A stretch of DNA of 64,000 nt, taken from NCBI GenBank assembly GCA_963798275.1, contig CAWCTB010000052.1:1-64000 (forward strand), written 5' to 3'. Within the stretch, counting starts at the first letter, position 1. Each line of letters opens with the position of its first letter. The translations under genes and the position numbers were made by a program. Origin of the DNA: CAWCTB01 sp963798275. GTDB taxonomy: Bacteria; Acidobacteriota; Terriglobia; Terriglobales; Acidobacteriaceae. The notes below the pieces were generated by a model. The model was not told the origin of the DNA. It was given only the letters and a program-made list of their open reading frames with translations, and did no database searches. Of this stretch, positions 39,130 through 49,110 are shown piece by piece.

Positions 39130-42084
39130 TAGTTGGTGACGACGGTGACATCATCCAGATACATGGCGGTTTCCGCACCGTACGGGTCGCCATCCTCGTG
39201 CACATTGAAGTAAATCCGTATGGTTTGTCCTTTATACGGAAGCAAGTTGTAGGTCACCTGGGTCCACTCGACGAGTGTTGGAGCAGACCTTCATGATCTG
39301 CGCCAGCATTACGCCAGAAGCGTTCTGTACCTGGGCCTCCTGCCAGTCGTATCGGATGACGTCGGCGCTGACCGGCAAGTACCAGTACGTCAGGGTGGCA
39401 CTGGTAGCAGTGCTGGGAATGGTGACGGTCTGGTACAGCGATGAGTTTCCGTTTGGTTCCGGCAGCACAGTTGCACCCAATTGCGAACTGTAATTGCCGC
39501 CGTGCTTCTGGGCGGTGGTCACGAAGGGCAGGTAAACGCCGGTGGCGCTCCAGCCAGTCAGGGTCCCGGTTTCAAAGCCGCCATTGGTGATGAGCTGGTT
39601 TGAGGAATTATTCACGGTCACGGTAACGGTCGTCGACGTGCCGAAGTTTCCGGCGGCATCATAGGCCTTGGAGCAGATGGTGTGCGAGCCATTGGCGTAA
39701 GTGGTGGTGTTCCAGGAGTAGGTGTACGGTGAGGTGGCGTCGGAGCCGGCGAGCGTGCCGTCGATGTAGATCTGTACCGAGGTCACACCAACATTGTCGG
39801 AGGCCGTCGCGGTCACGGTGACCGTGTTGGAGACGGTGGCGTCGTTGGCCGGAGCGGTGACATGCGTGGTTGGCGGAATGATGTCAGTACCGGTACCGGT
39901 GAGGGCGACGGTCTGGGCGCCGGCGGAATCGGTCACGGTGAGGGTAGCGGATCGGGCGCCGTAACCAGCCGGCTTGAAGGTTACGTTGATGGTGCAGCTG
40001 GCGTTAGCTGCCAACGAGGTGGTGCAGTTGTTGTTCTGCGCGAAGTCGGCGGGGTTGGCCCCGGTGAAGGAGAGAGCGATGCCGGTTAGAGAGCCCGACT
40101 GATTATTGGTTAGGGTCGCCCCTCTCAGGGTGCTCGTGGTATTGAGGCCCTGATTGCCGAAGGCCAGGGCTGCCGGGTTGAGCGACACGCCCGAAATGCC
40201 GGTGCCGGTCAGGTTGGCAGATTGCGACCCGGCACTGTCGGTCACTGTGAGCGTGCCCGCGCGCGCGCCGCATTGCGTGGGGGTGAACGTTACATTGATG
40301 GTGCAGGAGCTATTGGCTGCCAGCGAGGCGCCGCAATTGTTAGTCTGGCCAAAATCGCCAGTGGTGGCGATGCTGATTCCGGTAAGCGCCGTAGCCTGAA
40401 GGTTGCTTAACGTGATGGTTTGCGGCGCACTGGCGGTGCCGGCGACCTGGCTGGGAAAGGCGAGGCTGGTAGGCGCCAGGGTGACGAGAGCGCCGCAGTT
40501 GGGGAACTTGAAATTCGCGATGCGGGTGTTCCAGTTGAAGGCCCAACTGGTCTGCAGGTATTCGGTGGTGAACCAGAAGGTGCAGTCGTCCACCGGATCG
40601 ACGGTCATGGCGCTGTAATCGCCCCAGCGGGTCAGTCCGTTGGTCTGCGAACCGGCCCCGGAGACAATGGTCGTCTCTGCCTGCAAGGTACTGAGCGGGT
40701 CCGTCGCCAGACGGCCGGCGAAGGCGATGGAGGGATAGATCGAGCTGCTGGAAAAGCTGTAACCGACGGCAAGATCGCCGAGCTGATCCATGGCGACGCT
40801 GCCCATCCAGCGATAGGTGCTGTCGGGAGCAAAGGTTGACTGCTGAGCCACGACCGGCGTGCCACTGGGATTCTGGATTTCATACCAGCGAATGCCGCCA
40901 CTGCTACCGGCAGCCACGGAGTGGTTGACCACCAGCGACTCGTAAGCGCCGAAGTTGCGGTAGGCCAAGCGGTACATGAGGCGGTCGGCCAGGGAGTCGA
41001 GCTGGTTGCTGGTGCCGGGTTGCGGAACGCACGTATCTCCGCCGCAGAGCGGGCTGAAGGCGGCGACGTTGATGACGGTTGGTCCGGTGAAGGTGGAGTT
41101 GGACGGGGTGACGAAGTCGACGTGAAACTTGTACAAATTGAGGGCATTACTGCCGATGTACAGCATGTAGTTGGGCGAGCCATCAGGAGGAGGCGTGGTG
41201 CCGTCCAGGTCAGCGGGCAACAGGCCACCGACGGAAGAATTCTGCTGGAAGCAGACCTGGGTTGCCGCCTGTCCAGCGAGCATCGCGTCGCGGTCGTAGG
41301 CACAGGCGTCGGAACCGACGAACAATTCGTCGTTATCGAACATGTTGAAGGTTTCGTAGTAAGCGTCGGGCCATACTCCCATCTTGGGGTAATCGTCGAA
41401 GTTGGAGTACTGGAACGAGTAGCGGTACCAGGCTCCCGTGGCATCGGAGGTCTGCGAAACTGCGATGCATTGCAGGTAGGGAGTGCTCGAGACCGAGAAC
41501 TGGCTCATCACCCAGCGGTTCGCCAGTTTGTCGTAGAGCACGACGGGATCGCCATTGTTATTTATCTGGCAGCCGCCTCCGAAACCGGACCACAGAGTGT
41601 TGCCGGCAATCGGCCCCAGCAGCAAATTGCCGGTCGCCTTATCGAAGACAGCAAAAGACTGGTTGACCCACTGCACATACTGAGTTGCGCCCACGGCCCC
41701 GTTGGTGTCGGGTGGAGCGCTGGTGACGGTGAATCCGTACTGACCTTTACCGAGACCTTCGAAACTCTGTAAGACGACGGGACTATTGCCGGTTACGGGC
41801 ATGAAACTCTGGCGCAGAGGATCGTCTTGCAGGGACACCAGCCCTTGAGGAAGCGGGATATGCCGCATGGGCTCAGCTTCCTGGATGGTCAGGCTGGCGG
41901 CGGGGGCATTGCTTGCCATGTCGCGCAGGGATGGCGAGATATCGTGGTTCACATTCTGACGAATGGTTGTGGGCCCTTGGTTGGTCTGGGCCGTGAGTGT
42001 CGGGGTGAAAGTAATGGTGAAAGTAATCAGGATCGCCGCCAGTACCCAAATGGACTGTGACGAACGGGGGATAGAGGAAGACAT
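39130..42084 (-). CDS. Large secreted protein with ASH/choice-of-anchor-D and Ig-like domains, frameshifted near the end
   Basis: The start is ATG 42084, preceded by AAAGGAGA. A signal peptide ends near TLTAQT. Residues 80-560 form a large beta-rich domain (PPDTNGAVGATQYVQWVNQSF) resembling a surface-exposed propeller. Two ASH-type repeats follow (LAFPSQVAGTASAPQTITLS and LAFGNQGLNTTSTLRGATLT), then a Big-like domain (PANDATVSNTVTVTATASDN) and a terminal jelly-roll type module starting NGGFETGTLTGWSATG. Near 39275 one base too many shifts the frame; the correct frame ends FNVHEDGDPYGAETAMYLDD and stops at 39130. It is probably a surface or extracellular adhesion or binding protein; no catalytic residues are evident. 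Confidence 0.85.
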
Positions 42085-42392
42085 GAAGTGCTCTCCTTTA
42101 AAGGGGGCTTGGCCAGATGAAACTATGAAGAAGTGGCAGAATACTACTTGAGAGCTAGTGTTTTGTGCAACTTAAGTGGGTACGGTCGCGACATTTCGCG
42201 CCAACTACCCTTCTTAGTGGAGTAACACGGTACTGGCCGGCCCTCTGGAGACGAAGGATGCAAGGTAACCTGCCAGCAATAACTCTAGTAAGCGTTTTTT
42301 CGCAGCGCTCTCCCCATCAACGTGCCGGTGTTTTGCATGACAAGATAACAGACGCGGGGGAGAATGCAAGAGGGAGTTCCCTTGGGGTGTGG
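42085..42392. other. Intergenic region
   Basis: No gene is seen in these 308 bases between the secreted protein and the DeoR gene. It should hold the secreted protein's promoter. No recognised operator. Confidence 0.4.
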
Positions 42393-43190
42393 CTAGACGA
42401 GGGTGATCTCGATGCCGGCCCGCTTCAGAGCGCGCAGGTCGGGCTTGCCAATCTGCTTGTCAGTGATGACGTGGTGAATGCTGGAGATGGGAACAATGGA
42501 GGAGAGGCTGGAGCGGCCGAACTTGGTGGAATCGCAGACCGCCACCACCCGCGAGGCCATCTGCACCATGAGGCGATTGAGTTGCGCCTCCAGCAGGTTA
42601 GGGGTGGAGACACCGGATGCGGTATCGAAGCCGTCAACGCCCAGGAAGAGGATGTCGGCCTTGAGATGGCGGAGGCTCTCCTCGGCGATGGGGCCGACGA
42701 GCGAGTAGGAGTGCTTGCGCAGCATGCCGCCGGTGAGGATGACGTCGACTTTGCTGCCGGCGAGTTCGTTGGCGATGTTGACCGCGTTGGTAATGACGGT
42801 CAACTGCTGAAACTCGCGCAGGGCGCGGGCGATGGCGGTGGTGGTACTGCCGGAGTCGAGCACGATGGACTGGCCTTCGTGCACCATCTTGGCGGCAGCC
42901 TCGGCGATCTTCATCTTCTCGCGGGGATGCTGCAATTCGCGTTCGGTGAGATTGCGGTCGCTTTCGGCGCCGGCGCGAATGGGCAGGGCCCCTCCGTGAG
43001 TGCGGTAGAGGAGACCGCGGCTGTGCAGGAGTTCGAGATCGCGCCGGATGGTAATTTCGGAGATGCCGAACTTCCTGGCCAGATCGCGCACCAGGGCGCG
43101 GCCATTCTGGTTTATGTAGTCGACGATGGCGCGCCGGCGCTCTTCGTTCAGCACAGAGACGCGTTTGTTTGGCATCGACAGCTCCCGCAC
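42393..43190 (-). CDS. DeoR family transcriptional regulator (AgaR/NagR-like)
   Basis: This 265-residue protein has an N-terminal winged helix (LVRDLARKFGISEITIRRDL) and a sugar-phosphate-sensing domain with VLDSGSTTTAIARAL, LTVITNAVNIANEL, LTGGMLRKHSYSLVGP and LGVDGFD. DeoR members repress sugar-catabolism genes and are released by a phosphorylated sugar. The neighbouring SIS enzyme and GH20 hexosaminidase suggest GlcNAc or glucosamine phosphate as the signal. ATG 43190 gives MRELSMPNKRVSVLNEERRR; an internal ATG (MPNKRV) is equally likely. An operator-like sequence lies upstream at 43206 and recurs at 44643. Confidence 0.9.
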   Translation of the reverse strand: MRELSMPNKRVSVLNEERRRAIVDYINQNGRALVRDLARKFGISEITIRRDLELLHSRGLLYRTHGGALPIRAGAESDRNLTERELQHPREKMKIAEAAAKMVHEGQSIVLDSGSTTTAIARALREFQQLTVITNAVNIANELAGSKVDVILTGGMLRKHSYSLVGPIAEESLRHLKADILFLGVDGFDTASGVSTPNLLEAQLNRLMVQMASRVVAVCDSTKFGRSSLSSIVPISSIHHVITDKQIGKPDLRALKRAGIEITLV

Positions 43191-43205
43191 GCTGCTGGAT
43201 CAGAC

Positions 43206-43220
43206 GATCATATTCGATCA
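43206..43220. promoter_or_regulatory. Operator-like repeat upstream of the DeoR gene
   Basis: GATCA-TATTC-GATCA, a direct repeat with 10-base period. The 14-base core ATCATATTCGATCA recurs at 44657-44670 upstream of the SIS and hexosaminidase genes. Direct GATCA-type repeats fit DeoR-family sites. Confidence 0.6.
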
Positions 43221-43336
43221 ATAGCGAAGAGGGGAGAAAAATCCTGCACCGGCTGCTTCAAGGCGCGGAATGGCGCATAGCATCCGTCGCCTCAAACTGG
43301 CCACACCAGGGTCTTCGTAATTCACCCCGCCCGGGT

Positions 43337-44488
43337 TCAGTCCACGGTGACCGATTTGACCAGGTTGCGTGGACGATCCACATCCAGGTGATTGAGTATG
43401 GCGATGTGATAGGCCAGCAACTGCAGGGGAACGATCTCGAGGATGGGCTGCAGAAGTTCGTCCATGGCGGGTAGCAGGAAGCACGGGAGGCCAAGCTTCT
43501 GGAGGGCATGGTCATCGTCGGAAGCGACGAGGATTTGCCGCCTGGAGAGCTGGCGTATGTCATGCAACAGTGAAACCGACTTTTCGTAGCGCACCATGGA
43601 TTCGGGATCGTGGGTGTCGCGAGTGAGGATGGCCACGACCGGCAAGTTCTCATCGATGAGCGCGGTTGGGCCGTGACGAAACTCCCCAGTGGGGTAGCCT
43701 TCGGCGTGCACGTAGGAGATTTCCTTCAGCTTCAGAGCGCCTTCGAGCGCGATGGGGTAGTGAACCCCGCGTCCAAGGAAGACGAAGGTCTGGTCGGTGT
43801 GAAAGTCGCGAGCGATGACTTCGGCCTGGCGATCGAAGTGGTCGAGCAAGTTGCTGAGGATGCCGGGAAGCTGCGCCAGGGACTTGACCCGGGAGGCAAC
43901 CTGGGTTGCGCTAAGGGTGCCACGCTTCTCCGCGAGGAAGAGCGCGAGAAGATAGAGTGCCGTGAGCTGCGTGGTGAAGCTCTTGGTGGCGGGGATGGCC
44001 ACTTCTTTTCCCGCCCAGGTGAAGAGGTTGGCGTCGGCTTCGCGGGCGATGGTGGAGTCGACGACGTTGGAGATGGAGAGCGTCTTGAAGCCGTATTCCG
44101 TGGCGATGCGCTGGGCGGCGGTGGTGTCGGCGGTTTCGCCGGACTGGGTGATGGCGACGACGAGCCCGCCGCCGCCATTGAGCGGCTTGCGGTAGCCGTA
44201 TTCGCTGGCGTGTTCGACTTCGACGGGAATGCCGGCGAGTTCCTCAATCATGAGCTTGCCGCAAAGCCCGGCGTGGCGGCTAGCTCCGCTGGCGACGATG
44301 GTGACGCGATGCAGTTCGGCGACGTCTTCGGCGGAAAAGGGAAAGCGGTCGAGGCGGACGGTACCGGTCGCCGGGTCAATGTGCTGCTCGATGGTTTGCC
44401 GGATGGCTTCGGGCTGCTCATAGACTTCCTTCAACATAAGGTAGGGGAACTTGCCCGAATAGCGATTTGACACTTGCAAGTGCGACAT
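43337..44488 (-). CDS. SIS-domain sugar isomerase/deaminase (GlmS C-terminal or NagB-II like)
   Basis: This protein of 383 residues from ATG 44488 (MSHLQVSNRYSGK) matches the isomerase half of GlmS without the glutaminase half. It has two SIS domains: VASGASRHAGLCGKLMIEEL, ITQSGETADTTAAQ and VAIPATKSFTTQLTALYLLA in the first; FLGRGVHYPIALEGALKLKE, YPTGEFRHGPTALID and the C-terminal NLVKSVTVD in the second. Lacking the glutaminase part it cannot make glucosamine-6-P from glutamine and probably deaminates it (NagB-II role). The upstream frame to 44671 is not coding. It is divergent from the hexosaminidase. Confidence 0.88.
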   Translation of the reverse strand: MSHLQVSNRYSGKFPYLMLKEVYEQPEAIRQTIEQHIDPATGTVRLDRFPFSAEDVAELHRVTIVASGASRHAGLCGKLMIEELAGIPVEVEHASEYGYRKPLNGGGGLVVAITQSGETADTTAAQRIATEYGFKTLSISNVVDSTIAREADANLFTWAGKEVAIPATKSFTTQLTALYLLALFLAEKRGTLSATQVASRVKSLAQLPGILSNLLDHFDRQAEVIARDFHTDQTFVFLGRGVHYPIALEGALKLKEISYVHAEGYPTGEFRHGPTALIDENLPVVAILTRDTHDPESMVRYEKSVSLLHDIRQLSRRQILVASDDDHALQKLGLPCFLLPAMDELLQPILEIVPLQLLAYHIAILNHLDVDRPRNLVKSVTVD

Positions 44489-44642
44489 AGAACGCATGCG
44501 CCTCCAGCCAACGATTGTATTTGCGGGCAGACTCCCTGGATTCCACAACATTTCTGCAATGCCGGGGAAAATTCCGTCCCCGCAAAGCCAGGGGGGTCGC
44601 TGCAACCGGCTGTTAGTATTATGCATCAGATTCGAGCAAAAA

Positions 44643-44670
44643 CGATCATAAAAATAATCATATTCGATCA
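44643..44670. promoter_or_regulatory. Operator-like repeats between the SIS gene and hexosaminidase gene
   Basis: GATCATA, then ATCATATTCGATCA, in AT-rich surroundings: three half-sites in one direction. The 14-base core is identical to the one upstream of the DeoR gene. It lies between the two divergent genes. Confidence 0.6.
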
Positions 44671-44718
44671 TTGCTCAATTTGGCCCCAGAGCGGCTACAC
44701 TGGCAGTACGGCGAGGCG

Positions 44719-44830
44719 AACAGGCTGCGGAAAAAATTGGAAAGGCCGGTCCCACGCGGACTAAAGTCCGCCGGGGATGACAAGGATACAAGACGTAACG
44801 GCGCGGCTGAAGCCGCGCCCCTTCGAGAAA
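44719..44830. repeat. Family A repeat, copy R5, with one element end
   Basis: ACAGGCTGCGGAAAAA, as in the left end of the element at 34336, is followed by CCCACGCGGACTAAAGTCCGC and hairpin 2 GGCGCGGCTGAAGCCGCGCC. No right-hand inverted end follows. It closely resembles the left part of 34336-34465. Confidence 0.7.
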
Positions 44831-44886
44831 CTGAGCGGACAATGTTTTTGCGTAGCCGGCGAAGCCCTTGTGTCTTCCTCAAACTT

Positions 44887-47022
44887 ATGCGAATCCTGAT
44901 TGCGCTCCTGTTCCTGCCACTGCTTTCTCTCTCGGCCCAGCAGACAACAACCAGCACTCCCCTGCTGAACCTGATGCCCTTCCCCGCCTCGGTGCAGACG
45001 CAGCCGGGCCGGCTGTCACTGGATGCTTCGTTCACAGTTGGCATGGCGGGCAAATCGGACGCGCGGCTCGAAGCCGCGGTGCAGCGGATGCAGCAACGCA
45101 TTGCCGGACGCACCGGGATAGTGCTGATTCCGGGCGTGGCGAAAGCAGGTCAGCCAGCGAAGTTGACGGTGCAGGTGGAGTCGCTGGGCGAGCGCTATCC
45201 CAAGCTGGGTGAGGACGAATCGTACTCGCTGGCGATCACCGCAACCGGCGCGACTCTGAGGGCGAATACGTCACTGGGCGCGCTGCGCGGGTTGGAGACG
45301 GTGTTGCAGTTGGTGTCCGCCGACAAGGATGGATATTACCTGCCGCTGGTCACGATTGAAGATGAGCCACGCTTTGCCTGGCGTGGGCTGATGATCGACG
45401 TGGGCCGGCATTTCCAGCCAGTCGAGGTCATCAAGCGCAACATCGACGGGCTGGCCGCGGTGAAGATGAACGTGCTGCACTGGCACCTGTCGGATGACCA
45501 GGGCTTTCGGGTAGAGAGCAAGAAGTATCCCAGGCTGCAGGAGATGGGATCGGACGGGCTGTACTACACGCAGGAACAGGTGCGCGAAGTGGTGGATTAC
45601 GCGGCGGCGCGCGGCGTGCGGGTGGTGCCCGAGTTCGATATGCCGGGGCACACGACGGCGTGGTTTGTAGGCTATCCGGAGCTGGCGAGCGCGCCCGGGC
45701 CGTACCAGATCGAGCGCAAGTTCGGGGTGTTCGATCCGACGATGGACCCGACGCGCGACGAAATCTACAAATTTCTCGACGGATTTCTGGGCGAGATGGC
45801 GCAGTTGTTTCCCGACGAATTCATGCACATCGGTGGCGACGAGAACAACGGCAAGCAGTGGAAGGCCAATCCGAAGATCCAGGAGTTCATGCAGAAGCAT
45901 GGATTCACTACGACTGCGCAACTGCAAACGTACTTCAGCCAGCGGGTGCGGGAGATCGTGCAGAAGCACGGCAAGCGGGTGATCGGCTGGGACGAGATCC
46001 TGACCCCCGAGCTTCCGAAGGACGCGGTGGTACAGGGTTGGCACGGCAGGCAATCGCTGGCGGACGCGGCGCAGCAGGGACACCTGGCGATCTGGTCAAC
46101 CGCGTACTACCTGGATCACATGGCGCCGGCGGACTATGTCTATTTGGCTGACCCGGTGCCGCTCGGACACCACTCTCAGTCCGGAGGAGGCCAAGCGGAT
46201 TCTGGGTGGCGAGGCGTGCGCCTGGGGCGAGTATCTTTCGCCGGAGATCATCGACAGCCGGGTGTGGCCACGCACGGCGGCGATCGCGGAGCGGTTCTGG
46301 TCGCCGCGCGATGTGCGCGATGTGGCGGACATGTACCGGCGGCTGGACGTGATCAATGTGGGACTGGAGCAGGATGGCCTGGAGAATCTCGCCGGCACCG
46401 GGAAGTTGCTGCGGCAAGCCACGGGGACGCGCGAATTAGGCCCGCTGGGCATGCTGGCGCAAGTGGCCGCACCCGAGAGCGTGGCGGTACGGCAAGAGAT
46501 TCGCGAAGGCACGGTGTTCGATCCGCTGGTGCACGTGACGGATGCGGCGGTGCCCGATCCGCAGTTTCGGCGGACGTTCAATGCGACGGTGGAGCAGTTG
46601 TTGAGTGACGCGCCGAAGTTCGCGGCGGGAAGAGATTCGCTGGCGCAGCTCTTCGTGCAGTGGCGGCAGATGCCGCAAGCGTACGCCGGAGATGGTGGCC
46701 AACGGCCCCGCTACTGGCGGATTCGCAAGCCCGAGTAACGCAGTTGTCGCAACTGGGCGCAACGGGCTTGGAGGCATTGCAGTATTTGCAGCAGGGCAGC
46801 GCTCCTGCGGCGGAGTGGAAGGCCCAGGCCATCGCGCTGGTGAATGCGGCGGAGAAGCCGGATGCGTCGATCCTGAAGCTGCCGTGGATGGGAGCGTACC
46901 GGGCGCTGATCCTGGCGGCGGCGAATGTGGATGGACTGAAGACGGCGAGCCCACAGCAATGGAAACAACAAGTGACGGGCGAAGCTGCCAGCCAGGAGCC
47001 GGAGCAGAAGTACACATGGTAG
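44887..47022 (+). CDS. GH20 beta-N-acetylhexosaminidase, exported, frameshifted
   Basis: It releases GlcNAc from chitin fragments or glycans. ATG 44887 begins a signal peptide (MRILIALLFLPLLSLSAQQ); ATG 44841 in the same frame is an alternative. An N-terminal GH20b-like domain precedes the catalytic barrel with MNVLHWHLSDDQGF, VVPEFDMPGHTTAW and the catalytic Asp-Glu pair in HIGGDENNGKQW. Three shifts follow: near 46165, at 46677 (CAGCG read as CAAGCG) and at 46706 (an extra C). Corrected reading gives LSPEEAKRILGGEACAW and a C-terminal helical part to 47022, about 710 residues. With the DeoR and SIS genes this forms a GlcNAc-use cluster. Confidence 0.88.
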
Positions 47023-47050
47023 AAGCTGTCAGCTATCAGCTGCCAGCTAC
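47023..47050. repeat. Short AGCT-rich repeat, family C, copy 2
   Basis: Nearly identical to 16505-16533 over 26 bases; it starts at the hexosaminidase stop codon and continues with more CCAGCT units to about 47063. Confidence 0.65.
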
Positions 47051-47165
47051 CGGCCGCCAGCTAAGACAATGCGCCAGGATGCAGGGAGGCCGGTCAAGGG
47101 CATCAGCAGAATAGTCGGGCCGCTAGGTCTGGTGGTGTCACCGCGAATTCATGCCATCACCTCGT

Positions 47166-47280
47166 AAGTTTGCGGAGAACGTCGTCACCTCAGTGGCTAA
47201 AGCCACGCCTATGCATGTGTTTTTGCGGCACGGCTGAAGCCGTGCCCTTTCAAAACAGCGTCGAGTTAGTCCGCGAACTT
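47166..47280. repeat. Two-hairpin repeat, family A, copy R6 (uninterrupted)
   Basis: It is 115 bp with near-perfect 11-bp terminal inverted repeats (AAGTTTGCGGA and TCCGCGAACTT). Hairpin 1 is GTGGCTAAAGCCAC and hairpin 2 is GGCACGGCTGAAGCCGTGCC. Compared with R3, the pair C-G in hairpin 1 is T-A. Confidence 0.85.
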
Positions 47281-47419
47281 CCAGAGCCTCAAGCTAAGGC
47301 GCGTGCTCCAACCATCGCCCATATCCTGGGGGAGTGGCGCTAGCGAGGTGGACACGGTTTGCACACTTCGCCACGCTGCTTTATCGTTATCGGTTTCCCC
47401 AGCACCGTAAAGAGTCAGG

Positions 47420-49107
47420 ATGAGCGACCACACCCCCAACGCGCGTTTCGAAAGCAAAATTAAGACCGACTCGCCAGGCTTCGAGCGAAACCTCCACACC
47501 ATGGCTGAGCTGGTCACCCGTGTCCGCAACGAGGAGCAGGTCATCCGCGAAGGCGGCGGCGACAAGGCCATCGAATCGCAACATAAAAAGGGGCGTCTGA
47601 CCGCGCGGGAACGCATCGCGCTGCTGATCGATGAAGGCACGGAGTTCTTCGAACTTGGCGCCTACGCCGCCTGGGGCATGTACGAAGAGTGGGGGGGTGC
47701 GCCGTCAGCGGGAGTGGTGACGGGACTGGCGCGGGTGCAGGGACGGCTGGTGATGCTCATCGTGAACGACGCCACGGTAAAGGCCGGCGCGTTCTTTCCC
47801 GATGACGGCGAAGAAGGTCATTCGGGCGCAGAACATCGCCATCGACAACCACGTCCCGACGATCTACCTGGTCGATTCCGCGGGCGTTTTCCTGCCGCTG
47901 CAGGAGGACGTCTTCCCGGACACCGACGATTTCGGCCGCGTCTTCCGCAACAACGCCGTTATGTCGGCCATGGGCATTCCGCAAATCGCCGCCATCATGG
48001 GGATGTGCGTGGCAGGCGGCGGATACCTGCCCGTCATGTGCGACCACGTGCTGATGACCGAAGGCAGCGGGCTGTTTCTGGCCGGGCCGGCACTGGTACA
48101 GGCCGCCATCGGGGCCAAGTATTCCGCCGAGGAGCTGGGCGGCGCCGCCATGCACGCCCAGATCAGCGGGACGGTCGACTACCGGGAGCCCACCGACCAA
48201 GCTTGCATCGCACGTATCCGCTCGCTGGTGGACAAGATGGGCAACCGCCAGACTTGGCGTCTTCGATCGCAAGGCCTCGCAGGAGCCGCTGTATCCGGCG
48301 GAGGAAATCTACGGCATCTTCGATAGCGACCCGGCCAGGCAATACGACATGAAGGAAATCATCGCCCGCATCGTCGATGGCAGCCGCTTCGACGAGTACC
48401 GGCCGGAGTACGGCGAAACGGTGCTGTGCGGCTTCGCCCGCATTGGTGGCTTTGCGGTGGGCATCGTGGCCAATCAGAAGACGCACGTGCAGCAGGTCGA
48501 TCGCTCCGGCAACAAGCGCATCGAGTTCGGCGGGGTCATTTACACCGAGTCGGCGGAAAAGGCGGCGCGCTTCATCATGGACTGCAACCAGAACCTGGTG
48601 CCGCTCGTCTTCCTGCACGACGTGAACGGCTTTATGGTGGGCCGCGATGCAGAGTGGAGCGGCATCATTCGCGCCGGGGCAAAGATGGTGAACGCGGTGT
48701 CGAATTCGGTGGTGCCGAAGATCGCAGTGATTGTGGGCGGCTCGTTCGGCGCTGGTCATTACGCCATGTGCGGAAAGGCCTACGATCCGCGTTTCTTGTT
48801 TGCCTGGCCGACCGCAAAATATGCGGTGATGAGCGGCGCGTCGGCGGCCGGAACGCTGGTGGAGATCAAGATCAAACAGTTGGAGCGCGGCGGCAAGAAG
48901 CTGAGCGAGGAAGACGAAAAGAAGCTGTACGACGAAGTGAAGGCAACCTACGACCAGCAGATGGACCCGCGTTACGGCGCGGCGCGGCTATGGATCGACA
49001 AGATTATCGACCCGGCGGAGACGCGCGATGCGATCATCACCGCGCTGGAAGCGGCATCGCTGAATCCCGAGGTTCCCAAGTTTAGCGTGGGGGTTTTGCA
49101 GACCTAA
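47420..49107 (+). CDS. Acyl-CoA carboxylase carboxyltransferase (probable methylcrotonyl-CoA type), frameshifted
   Basis: It transfers the carboxyl group from biotin to an acyl-CoA. Segments in three frames join into about 561 residues: GRLTARERIALLIDEGT, then AQNIAIDNHVPTIYLVDSAG and GMCVAGGGYLPVMCDHVLM, then HDVNGFMVGRDAEWSGIIRAG and VGGSFGAGHYAMCGKAYDP. The shifts lie at 47798-47800 (TTTCCCGATG, one C too many) and 48254-48255 (ACTTGG for ACTGG). Next to HMG-CoA lyase and an enoyl-CoA hydratase, the likely substrate is 3-methylcrotonyl-CoA in leucine breakdown. The biotin carboxylase subunit is not in the window. Confidence 0.88.
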
Positions 49108-49110
49108 GCT

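Noticed and set aside
44489..44671. 61-residue N-terminal extension of the SIS protein
   Set aside because: It would run across the operator-like repeats; ATG 44488 starts where the family does.
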